A stretch of 64,000 nucleotides of DNA from Aquilaria yunnanensis (Eukaryota > Streptophyta > Magnoliopsida > Malvales > Thymelaeaceae), in the NCBI GenBank assembly GCA_039654915.1, contig CM077597.1, positions 32,710,001 through 32,774,000 on the forward strand, written 5' to 3'. The translations under genes and the position numbers were made by a program. The notes under the pieces were generated by a model. It had not been told where the DNA came from. It ran no database searches and was given only the letters and a program-made list of their open reading frames with translations. Below are positions 20,567 to 30,969 of the stretch, one piece after another (within the stretch, counting starts at the first letter, position 1; the number at the start of each line of letters is the position of its first letter).

Positions 20567-23147
20567 TATCACAGAGCGAGGTATGTCACAGAGTATGTTC
20601 CTACTGCCCCGAATTACATAACATGTAGGCTGTTAGGGACTATAATCGCACTTAGTTACTATTCGCTAACCATTACTCGTAGGTAAATTAAAATAATTTA
20701 AGTGTAACTAGTTACTTAGCCCACCCTATACAAAGATATGCATCCATTTGTCCTAGGGGTGTAAGAAAAATAAGTAAACCATTAAAGAAAACATCACTCG
20801 AGCATTCTTTTTAAACATACTTAAAATGTACCAAGACAATAAAACAATACTTACTTTAACTTTAAGTAATCATTTGTGCATAATGTTTAATACTAGCATG
20901 CACCCAAAAGTAACTCAACGGTCTAACACTACAATGTATCCTAAAAGAGGCCATGTCTTAGTACGCAAGATACCATATATAAGGCAAAATACTACTTAGA
21001 TCTTCTACTTGAGCTACCACCTTTGGGCTACCAACCTCCAAGTGCAAAGCCCTTACTTGTCCTTGTGCACACTTAGGCTCTTAACTGTAAAGGCACAAAC
21101 GCTTAGTTAGTATAAAGCTTATCTCTAAAGTAACCTTAGAATCTCAAGGATTCAAGTAAACAAGTACCTGAAAAAGGGAACTTCGCCCACAACTATTAAA
21201 ATAGCTATTAGGCCCGACATTAGAACTTGCATAACAAACTTAAGGGAATGAGCACATGAATGTACTGAGTAAGGATCCCTTGAGGTACTTGCAAGGGAAA
21301 TATCAAACAAGCATGTAAATATGGAAAATAAACATGCAAACAACCAGCTAACAATGAAAACAAACAAACAACATAATAAATATGTAATCCATGAATGTAT
21401 GATATGCAACATGCACAATCCTAAGGACTTCTTACACCATAGGTGCCTTATTCTTGCCATGAGCTCAAATGGTAGAGGTACTTAAGACATTAGCCCTTGT
21501 ATCTCAAATCCTTTGCCTCCCTTAAGTCCCACTTACGAGTCCTAGAGTAGGTCATCACCTCCTCTCAAATCTTACTCATCTTTCCCGTAACTTATTGTGG
21601 AAGGTAGCCATCGCATGTTGTCCAACTTGCCAAGCTCTAGGAGCTTAGCTTAGGGCCTCTTAGTGGCTTACTTACCAAACCGAAAGGTTTGGTCAGGATC
21701 TTCTTAGGTTTCCTCTTCATTCCCAAAAGGTCTAACAGCTCTCACTTGGGCTAATAAAGACTCCAAAACCCACCTTAATCCCCTTAGTGCCCCTTTAGCA
21801 ACTTGAGCACTTTAACCCCCTTAGCCACCCAACCTAGCCTTAACTTAGCCACACAACTTAGCTACCACTTAAAAAATGCATAATTCCTAACTTAGGATTG
21901 AGTTTTAGACCCAACCAAAGCTATGGAACATCTTAGAATAGCCTAGGGACATTAACCAAAAGACTGAGACATTCTTAAGGTGCCCCAAGCATAAGGAAAT
22001 TCAGCATTGGCAATGCTGTTGGTGACACATTGCCATAGGCAATAGTCCTCAGGTCTTCGAAGGTTGTTGGCAACACGTCGCCAATGGCTTGACAGTATTT
22101 TGTGCACTTATACTATCTTGCACAAAACTTGCTCAATCTTTCAATCCTTAAAGCCAATTCAAATAGGTCTTATTTCTAATTCATTCTAACATGTAATTCT
22201 ACATTTATATACACTATATGAGCTAAATTAACTTGAATCCTAATCTCAAATTCAACTACAAAACAAGAATAAAACACAAGCACACTTGAGCTCAACTTAG
22301 CTTTCTGGAGTTCTAGACCTAAAACCAACATGATATGGCACCAAAAACTTCAAATTAAGACCATTTATAGCTACATAATCAACTTAGAACCAGCTCAAAC
22401 CAAACCAAGAAGCTTACCTTGGGGTTTATGCCCAAAACAAGCAACAAATAACTAAAATGAAGCAAATGCACCAAGAATTAGTTTGAGGCTTCTTGATTTC
22501 ACTTTAGGACCTTCAAAATTGCTTGAAATTGGTAGGATTAGGAGAGCTTGAAGCAAGTGAGCAACTAGGGAGGGAGAACTATGAAAATTGTGGAGAAAGA
22601 GATGGATGATGGAGGCCAACACTTGCTAAAAATATCCTACCAACTCCATTAAGGAATTTTGTTTGATTTCTTACCTCTTGGCCCTCAAGTTCTCTTTCAT
22701 TTCAATATGGCCACTAAACATACACCCCAAACCATCCCTCCTTGGTCCCAAGGAATCTTCTTATTTCCCATACACTTAGCTTTTTGGACACTTAAGCTAC
22801 TTAAGACATAAATGGCTCTTTTAAACACTTAGTGCAATTTTTGCACTTTTTCTTTCAATGATGGTTCTAATAGCTAGAATAACTTATGGCCCTAACTTAA
22901 TTATTAAAAAATCCTTACATGACCCTAATTTCATCAAAATTATGGCCATGGCACTCATTTAGGTCAAAATTACTATTTTTCCCTGATGACTCTTAGGTAT
23001 CAAATCACACTTAGGGACTCATCTTTACTTTACTTAGCTTGTCTTTCTTGCTTAATAAGATACTAAATTAAGGAATTTAAGTAAAAATACTTAAATAAAA
23101 TATACTTATTAGCTCAAAGCTAGTCGTTGACTAGAAGAGTTGTTGTA
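20567..23147 (-). repeat. Solo LTR of about 2.6 kb in M reverse transcriptase
   Basis: M's RT reads ...INAGFI-stop-EVKY up to 23153 and continues LTWIANIM at 20566, so the 2581 bp between are an insertion. The flanks are AGGTA (20562-20566) and GGGTA (23148-23152), a 5-bp target repeat with one change. Read on the minus strand it begins TACAACAACTCTTCTAG, which aligns with the TGTTATGACTCTCCTAG start of LTR H. It is therefore a chromovirus-type LTR with decayed first bases. Near its other end a short direct repeat (GGTATATCACAGAG / GGTATGTCACAGAG) blurs the border by up to 16 bp. It shares the 14-bp near-palindrome GGCAACACGTCGCC (22069-22082) with LTRs of G and H. Confidence 0.75.
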
Positions 23148-23152
23148 GGGTA

Positions 23153-24448
23153 CTTAACTTCTCAAATGAAACCAGCATTGATAAATTGGTCCACCTTAGC
23201 TTCAATTTGTGGGATAAGCTCTACCAAAATCTCTATTAAGCCTATTTCATAAAGTGTGAGCCATGCTTTATAGTATGACAATAATAATCTTCTGATCTTA
23301 TTCGAGCACCTTTTCATAAGACCATGCAAAAATAATTCCACATTCCTTTAACAACTCAAACTATCTTACCTCTTCTTTGGCACTCAAAAGAGGTACTCAT
23401 GAACACTGCCCTTGGATGATCCAGTGTCTCTAAGTTTAATTCCTTTAATTCATCTATGGTTGTTTGCCCCCTTCCTTAAAAGCTTTAGGTGCAGGGCTTG
23501 ATTCAATTTCATCGAGCAAATCTTTTATACTTGACTCATCTTCATCTTGCTCTTCAAGCGTGATGATGCTGTGTGAGGATACTTCTTCTTAAAGATCATC
23601 AACAAGGTGAGATGCTCAATGGTGATGCCTTTTTTTTCTTTGCTTTTAGGTCTTCATCTTTGCTTGTGCATTTAAAGGAGCTCTATTTGGTGCAAGCCAT
23701 GAAAAATCTAACATTGTTCATGTATTATTGGCATGCGCTTTTGGTCCTAAGCACTTGAAAATGGAGACACAAACATTCTCAAAGTTTTCTTCCTCCTCTT
23801 GGTTAACCTGTGGCTCTACTTGGTCTTCATCATACTCTAAGGTTTGGAACATAACTAGGTTGCATAATGCATTCTCTATCTTGATCCTTGCAAAGTCAAA
23901 AGGTTGAAATCTAAAACCATGGCTTTCTCCAAGCTGCCCCTTTCTATAGGTCACATCCAAATCACCAAGTTGTCAGGGTTTGCCTTTGCCATAACCTGCC
24001 TTTTAAAATAATATTTTTACCTTGGGGCCAAACCATACATTTGCTTTAAAATTTTGAAATTCTTTCATTTCCTTTATTGGTTCATCAGGTACGAAGAATT
24101 TAGAGAGTAAAGAAATCAGTAAGACTAAGTCTTTTTCTAACACTTTGGCATCTTCCTTAGATAAGTGAGCTTTAGTACTTGTGCATGGTTTATTGATTAA
24201 GGTAAGGATGTTCTCTTTGGAACATTTCATTTTAAGAAGCATCACGGAGAAAGCCTTGGGCTTTGTTTCTTAGTTGTCTTCCGAGTAGAGCTTGACATCA
24301 ATAAAATGAGTTTCCTCAATGTCAAAAAGGACATTTTTTGCCATGGCATGCTTGATACTTTAATCACTATCAACATACTTGAAGCATTGATGCCAACTTG
24401 ATGGTATGACTCAATTTTCTTATATCCAAGTTCGTCCAATTAGTAAGT
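23153..24448 (-). pseudogene. Element M protease end, spacer and start of reverse transcriptase
   Basis: Right to left from the solo LTR B border: LGYKKIESYHQVGINASSML (24430-24370), the remnant of the family's GRPW...WHQCLKY stretch that ends protease. Then come acidic and Lys-rich spacer pieces (SKEDAKVLEKDLVL near 24150; EEEENFENVCVSIF near 23790). RT starts with LIPQIEAKVDQFINAGFI (about 23210-23160). Protease continues on the other side of LTR B at 25870. The spacer is read in several frames and is poorly conserved. Confidence 0.65.
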
Positions 24449-25864
24449 TGTTAGTGTTGTGCCCAAAAAGCCAATCATGAGATGATTATATTTTTGCACA
24501 TTGAGTCATGATATTTTATTGAGGCATTAATCCAGCAATTTTGTTTGTTGTTTTGTTTCTGCGTAACGTAATAAACATAATTGTAACCCTAGAATAATGA
24601 TATTCTTAAACGTCCCTAGTCTAGTATTATTGTGGAGCGGGTTGCAATAATACATAATGACTAGCATATGTGGAGACTAATATGAGATATGTAGTCTACA
24701 TATGGGTACAAGTTGGAGAACTTGTGTACTGGACCGACCCACCATGAGAATACTTCATGGATCGTTATATGAATGTCATAAGTGATTCTCATAGTGATCA
24801 TGGTATATGTAGTCCTTCGACCTAAGATCATCAAGGTTCCCTACATGTGAGTCACATACTTTGATACGTTCCTTTGTTGCTTGTAACTGAGTGAACTTGA
24901 AGGAGGCCATTGGGTATGTCACATATCATGCAGAGGAATTTGTATGATCAAGATGGGATTTGTCCCTCCTATGTAACGGGAGTGATATCTTCGGGCCCCT
25001 TGATAGAGTGAGACTTACAAAATGCATGGCCATGCTCGGATGAGTTGATATACGATATCAATGTCATCAGTTTAAGTTAGTCTACTCGGTAATCAAGAAA
25101 CCAAAGATTGGGCTATACGAGAGTGACACATTCCATGTCTCGTGCTTAGTCTTGATATCTTGGACAAAGGGACAATGGCATATATCGGTGATGATCATAA
25201 AGGTTTAGTCGATTCACCGACAATCTTGTCACTTAGGTAGCAATGATGTGTTGCTAGACACCGCTCATTGCTTATGATCATAAATGTGATTTATGATCAT
25301 TGCCAACATGGCAAGAGCCTATTGGGTCGCACACATAGAGCTATTTGGATCATTAGAGTGCATGGGCTACTTCTTTGGGTTATGGTTTCACTTTAATTTC
25401 GTATTAATAATGGGCCAAGGAGTTGAGCCATTATTAAGCCCGAAATTAAATCCTAATTGGATTAGGGCTTTGAAACCCATTAGGCCTGGAAGTTGAGTCT
25501 CACTATAAATACAACTTTTAAGTGAGAAATTCACAGGTATCGTTGCCCTAGCCTCCCAAAAGGACAGCCGCACTCTTCTCTTGCAATTCCTTGGAGGACG
25601 CAAGCTAGCACTGCGAGCGCAAGAGAAACGCATCTGCCGGGACGTGGTGGAAGCGTGGTGATCCCGAGAGGCTCGTGTGGATACCATAGAGAGCTTGAAC
25701 ACGTCAACTGTTCAGGTTTTGTGATTCGACTCTACAGTTGAGTGAGAGATCTCAACCGAAAATTAGGTATGAAATTTTTGAACACCCGGTTTACCTCGTT
25801 TCACTTGGATCCTAGAGGGTTTCGGTTAAGTTCCGCTATGCTGTTTGGCTCCCGAAACCCAACA
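24449..25864 (+). repeat. Solo LTR B (copia family of LTR A), TSD TAAGT
   Basis: This is a complete 1416-bp LTR from TGTTAGTGTTGTGCCC to CGAAACCCAACA. It is flanked by exact TAAGT copies at 24444-24448 and 25865-25869. A TATA box CTATAAATAC is at about 25503. It matches LTR A closely along its whole length, including the absence of the 28-bp segment found in C and D. It sits inside M's protease. There is no internal region, so it formed by LTR-LTR recombination after insertion. Confidence 0.95.
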
Positions 25865-25869
25865 TAAGT

Positions 25870-26320
25870 CATATAAAATACTTACGTCAATTGCATGAAA
25901 CAAGGTAAAAGTCTTCAGTTCTCCTATCTCAATTGAAAGTTTGATTTTCCATGGAAAGTGTTGCCTCTTTTGGTTGAAGCCTTGGATGATCGACTTGTTA
26001 CTTAAAACATCCTTTATAGATAACCCAATCTTCTTCACGGTTCGGATTAGCATGATATTCACAGTGGAGCTACCATCAATTAAGATCCTTACAACTTGAT
26101 GTTCACAACTATATTCACTTATGTAAAGAGGCCGATGATGTTGGTGATGCCTTAATAGCAAGTATTCTTTTGCAAAAAAGATGGTAAATATGTAGGTGAC
26201 ACTCTTATCATTTGTTCTTTCATAAAGCACCTTTCTTTCATAAGATCCTAGGCCAATGAGCACTTTTAGTAAGGCTAGATGAACAACTTGTGGTAGCTTA
26301 AGGACTTCATTCATGGTCAT
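25870..26320 (-). pseudogene. Element M aspartic protease
   Basis: Right to left this reads MTMNEVLKLPQVVHLALLKV, YISEYSCEHQVVRILIDGSS, TVNIMLIRTVKKIGLS, IIQGFNQKRQHF and LSIEIGELKTFTLFHAIDV. It is the retropepsin of a known plant gypsy family (usual form ILVDGGSAVNI...VIQGFNQGGQ...LFHVID). The catalytic triplet is D-G-S, with Gly to Ser next to it. The frame is open for 150 residues until it meets solo LTR B at 25864; the last residues of the ORF are LTR sequence. Protease resumes at 24448. Confidence 0.85.
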
Positions 26321-26799
26321 GGTCCTCGGTAAATATTTTAGTCTTGAGATGATGCAGCCTTCATTATGTTAACTTCTTCTCTAATGCTTGCTTTATCGGG
26401 TCCTTTTTTGCTACCACTTTAATTGTTATCACCACGAATGTATATGGTATCTACTTCCATATTATGTTTTGTAAAGTATGATTTTGGGAAGAACTCAAAT
26501 AGTGTCATGGACCTCCTAACCACCTATGGTACTTCTACATCCATTGGATGTAGTGGTCTTTGAACTTTCCTAGGCATTTGTGGATGCATCTTTGCGAAGT
26601 CACAACTATTCATGCCTTCCAGCTCTCTGTCTCTTAGAGCCTCTAATAAGTGATGGTATGGTATTTGATTCTTCTTTCTCCTTCACCCTCTCACTATTAT
26701 CTATTCATTATTTTGCTCATCTGATGAGCTAGAACTTGTTAAATCTCCTCTACCTAGTTGGTTTTTCAACTTAGTAGCTCATCAAATTAAATGCTCTCA

Positions 26800-28620
26800 A
26801 AGGACTAGAGATGCTTTCTTTTCTCATCCAAGCATATTTTTTTCTTACTTATGAACATTGATCATTCATCTATAACTTCATCTTTTGACTTAGATGAGGA
26901 TTCCCATGTATTTAAGTCATCAATCATGACTTCATAGAAGCTTAGGGCATTCAAGTCCTTAAAGTATCTTGGCATCTTGAGGTATGCATAAATAGTTGTC
27001 ACCACCTCATCTACCTTAAATTTCATTAAGATAACATCTTTTGACCCCATGTGTGGGTACTTCAAGTGTCTTTTCCTATTTTGTAAAGTCTTGAGTAGAG
27101 ATTTTGGCTTCATCTTCAAGTTTTTCCTTGCAGTTTGGGGGGATCATTCCAAAGCATATTTCAGCAACATTTGTGACTGATGGCTCTTTAAAGTCATCAA
27201 ACTTGATGTGTTCTTCCTCTCTTAAGCAAACTATAAGATCATTTAAAATGAAGAACTTTTTGATAGGGTGGCCACTAATATGATGGAGTCAACAATACTT
27301 GGGGTCATCCACTTTTCCAGCCTCCGATAGCCTCTTTGGTTTTGGCAACTTTATCAAGTTCCTTTCTAATAGCTAGTCCAAGATTGTCGACACGTCAAAA
27401 TCTGTAAATGGATATTGCTTTGCTTCAAGCTCCTTAAGTGTCATCTTTTTCTTCATGCCAGGTTAGCCCTCTACAAACTTGGTGTTACAACTTGAGCTTC
27501 CTTTGTAGCCATTGTCATGGTCTTCTTCACCTTGCCACCATTTCTCCTTTATCTTTCTTGCCATCCTTATTTTGAGATGAGCTATTTGAAACATAGCTTT
27601 CACACCTTGTAATTTGGATCACTAAGTCATGGGCTCTTATCATGAGCTTTTTGAAAGAGTGTGGTATTTTTTCCTTCAAGAGATAAAGGATTCCCTAATG
27701 CATCCTTTGTGCACACATAATGATGGAGAAGGCTTCAATTATCCGTTCCCAACAATTGAAGATGTTGGCTCTCTATCATTCTATATACTCAGTCATTGGC
27801 CCATCCATCATTTGCTTGATTGCCGCCAACTCTAGGAGGCTGACCATCCTTCCCATGTTGTAGAAGAATTATAAGAACTACCTTTTGATTTGATCACATC
27901 CATTAATAGATCCAATAGGGATATTTGTATACTAGTTGAATGTAGCCCCTTTGAGTGATCAAACAAACTGTTTCACCAAGATATCACCATAGCCCCAGCA
28001 TTGTTGCAGGTTTCTATGAAGTGAGCCATATGTTGTTTTGGGTTACCCTTGCCATCAAATTGATGGAACTTTAGTGTTTGATAATCTAATGACACCCTCA
28101 ACTCATCAATCCTTCTTTAGTATGGCCTTGCATACCGTAAGGGTGATTGCGGAGGCACTCCAGATTGAGCTCAAATAGTATCCATGATCATGTGTTGCAA
28201 TTGTTGCATATATAATTAGGCCATAGACATTTGGGTTGTATCATTCAGGCACTTTGTAAGACCGCACGATCATGTTGGCTTTGCTTTTGTTGCTTTTCCA
28301 TGTTTTTTAGCTTTTTTGCAAAATCATCAATGATTGACTTTGCGCCACTTGTAGTTGTTTCCCCAAAAAAACTTTTATGCTTGCAACTTACTTATAAACA
28401 ATGTGATAGAGGCATCCTTCTCTTCAAGTTTGGCCACTTGTATTTTAATAGAGAGTGCCATTTTTTTGAGATGATCTTTAGAATTTCCAGAATCTGCAAC
28501 CAAGGCCAGCAACTTTGACTCTGAGGATGAGGAGTAATTTGCCCACCATTTTATAAGGAAAGTCACAGATCCCGATTTAGACTCTTCACTTATGATGGCC
28601 TTCTTCACTTCTATTTCTTT
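26800..28620 (-). pseudogene. Element M gag (heavily broken)
   Basis: Right to left: an N-terminal helix with KLEEKDASITLFISKLQA (28430-28375), a gap of stops, then remnants of the capsid core near 28020-27900. They correspond to the family's FVETCNNAG...VKQFVRSLKG...FDWYTDL. A zinc-finger-like part follows near 27330-27240 (DPKYC..HHISGHPIKKFFIL). A 3' part (27119-26862, KMKPKSLLKTLQNRKRHLKY, then FKVDEVVTTIYAYLKMPRYF) leads to protease. Frames change repeatedly. The order and spacing relative to protease support the call; individual pieces are weak. Confidence 0.65.
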
Positions 28621-28920
28621 GTTACTACTTGAGTGAATGGAATGGTTTGAAGGATTAAATCTTGCCTTTGTTGGTTAAAGTTCCTACTTCTCCATGGCAA
28701 CTCCTTTCTTGCCTTTGCGGGAGAATTGCTTTCATGGAGATGCCAATTGAGATCCTTCAACACTAACTTTTGCACAAGGGATTAATCTGACTTCTTTTTC
28801 CATCATTGTTGATTTTCTGGTGTTAACGGTAGCACTTTGGGCTTCCATGATCTTCGCTTGAGTTTCTTCAAAGCTTCCTTTATGTGAGATATGAAAGGTA
28901 CATAATCTCGCCAGTGGAGT
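28621..28920 (-). other. Element M leader with conserved post-LTR motif
   Basis: About 300 bp without coding evidence separate gag from the 5' LTR. Next to the LTR the minus strand reads TTGCAACTCCACTGGCGAGA (28905-28924). It resembles the TGGCGACTCCACTGGGGA sequence that follows the 5' LTR in many plant Ty3/gypsy elements, with a few changes. This fixes the internal edge of the 5' LTR at about 28921. Confidence 0.55.
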
Positions 28921-29973
28921 TGCAAGAAATTTTTACGCACAAATTTCATGTGTAAAAATTAGACTTTGAAATTAATTGCAGCACAAATTACAAGACTTTA
29001 ATTTAAATAAAGATTTTGGAGGATTAACTCTCTAGCATGCTTCTCACGTGCACAATCTTTTTATTAACACCTTGAGCTTCTGGCGGAGACACAAACAACT
29101 GCGTCACGAACACAAACTCCAGAATTTCTCCTGTGTGAACACGAACCGCTATTCCTTACCACTTCTTTTAGTTTGGGACTTATCATCATATTCTTTGGAA
29201 TTTGGAGGTTCTAGCCATGTTCTATACTTTCTCACCGCTTTCCTTGGAGTTTGGCTTGATACAATATATAAACGAATCCTTCCCATTTCCCAGTAGATCT
29301 AAACTTAAACTTGAACTTGATGTAGCAACTAGATCCTTCACGTTCTTCAAATCTAGCCTTGAAGCTAGGATTTGATCTTCATTGGATTTGATTTCTCCTT
29401 TTGCTAGGTGTTTGCACTTGATCGGCTTGATGTGTTGAAGAGAGCTTCTTATAGAGAAATTTTTATTCCCCCTAGTTTTGCTTCTCCAATTTGTTGTTGC
29501 TGTTTTTTAGCTTTGAGGGCAATTTATAGGTGTAGACGGGAGGTGGTTTGGCTTAAGAAAACTACATGTGACAATTATCACTTAATTTTCCCTTATGTTT
29601 ATCTTGAGAAATAATTAAAATCATAATTATCAATTTTAATTATATAAGAAAAATAATTGATTAAAAAAATTTCTAGAAGCTTCTAGAAATCTTTTCCATG
29701 TGTGCCATTCCATCTTTTGGGTTTCCAATTTTTGAAATCTATTGAGGATAAATGGGTTTTGGTCTAAATAGTATAATAAATCTTCATTCAACATCTTCGA
29801 TTGTGTATTTTTTTACTCCAAAAACTACACTTCTTAAACCTGTAGTCTCCAAATTTAATGGGGTTTTGAATTTTAGACATCAATTTTGAAATGAGCTAGA
29901 CAATTTAAATTGAGTTTAATTTATTTTTAACTTAATTAAGTTTTAATGTCTATAAGAAAAATATGGAATCACA
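28921..29973 (-). repeat. 5' LTR of element M
   Basis: It lies between M's leader motif and unrelated K sequence. On the minus strand it would run from TGTGATTCC (29973) to TTCTTGCA (28921), giving TG...CA and about 1053 bp. A minus-strand TATA box CCTATAAATTG lies near 29530. It is AT-rich and has no convincing ORF. The outer border was chosen from the TG and is not confirmed: no second copy of this LTR is in the window, and the following bases GCATG could not be paired. Confidence 0.5.
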
Positions 29974-30960
29974 GCATGTCCAAATAGGTGTTCACCGGAA
30001 GAAGTCCCCCTTAAAACTGAAAAAGTGTTGCCAAGCACTTTTAGAAAATATTTTTGTAAAGGGCTAATGCATCGTACAAATGTAATTATTTTTTAGTAGT
30101 TTCCTCACAGAAAGCTAAGGTTTATTCCGAAATTTATTTTGTTCTTGGTAAGATTTTTTGGACCTTCAACTAAACCACCAACCACCAATAATAGAGTTTT
30201 ACGAAGGCTGCTAACAAAGCACCAAACACAAAGCTTTACAGAGGATTGGTGCCAAGAATAAAATTTCATAGACTCTAGAACAAGTCATAAATTAAATTTG
30301 ATAAGAGGCATCGAAACAACTTCGGTAGGGTACTCGGGACAATGGTGGGATGCCACCATCGAGAACTAACCAATGTATATACTTGATATAAACTCTTAAA
30401 ACTAAGTTAAGTATCCAAAAACTATCAGGCTCAAAAATTGTACATGGCATGACAGGTACTTAGGCAGAATTAATGCTCGAAAAGTAAGAAAAGACATGAA
30501 AATCGCTCGAATATGCACTTCCCGAATATATGAGTAACTCAAGAAAAGAAGGAAGAATATGGGTTATGAGACAATGCAAAATTTGATCCCAAGAATATCC
30601 CCGAAGAGAGATGACAGAAAGAGCTAATGCTTATTATCACCACAATGACTTGGCAAGAAAATAAAGAAAAAAAATACTAGTACTGTCGAAATGTATATAA
30701 CATTTACATTAACAATGCCGCAGGGGAAAAAAATAAGTCATTATCAGTACACATACAAAACATGACAATTTCTTCCTAAAGGCTAAAGAGGACTTCCATT
30801 GAGTCCCTACTCTCTTCTTAGGAGCATGACATCATAGTATCTCGATGCCCTTCCCTAAGTATTTAAATGATATTGTTAAAACGAGACAAATGCCTAAGTA
30901 CCTACTCAATCTCCTCAAAATACTTCCTCTTGATCTGAGAAATATTTACCAACCTTAATA
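29974..30960. other. Non-coding spacer of element K
   Basis: Nearly 1 kb with no ORF above about 50 codons that resembles a protein. It is A-rich toward the right (30480-30780). I see no tandem array here like the one in Tat-1's spacer. Confidence 0.4.
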
Positions 30961-30969
30961 GAAGTCCGG

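Larger units (their letters stand above)
13600..29973 (-). mobile_element. Element M: minus-strand Ty3/gypsy element cut by five insertions
   Basis: From right to left: 5' LTR (28921-29973), leader, gag, protease, RT, RNase H, archaeal-type RNase H, integrase. It resembles a plant Ty3/gypsy family whose protease carries ILVDGGSAVNI-like and whose RT carries DLNKACPKDDFPLP-like sequence. It has a second RNase H like Tat. Insertions split it at 14204-15001, 15717-18069, 18631-19483, 20567-23147 and 24449-25864. In each case the translated host sequence joins across the insert. Coding parts carry many stops and frameshifts. No 3' LTR matching 28921-29973 is seen left of 13600, so the 3' end is lost. 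Confidence 0.85.

Noticed and set aside
21152..21460. 102-codon minus ORF with a hydrophobic stretch
   Set aside because: Lies wholly inside the LTR inserted in M's RT; Cys/Leu/Phe-rich by base composition, with no homologous frame in related LTRs.
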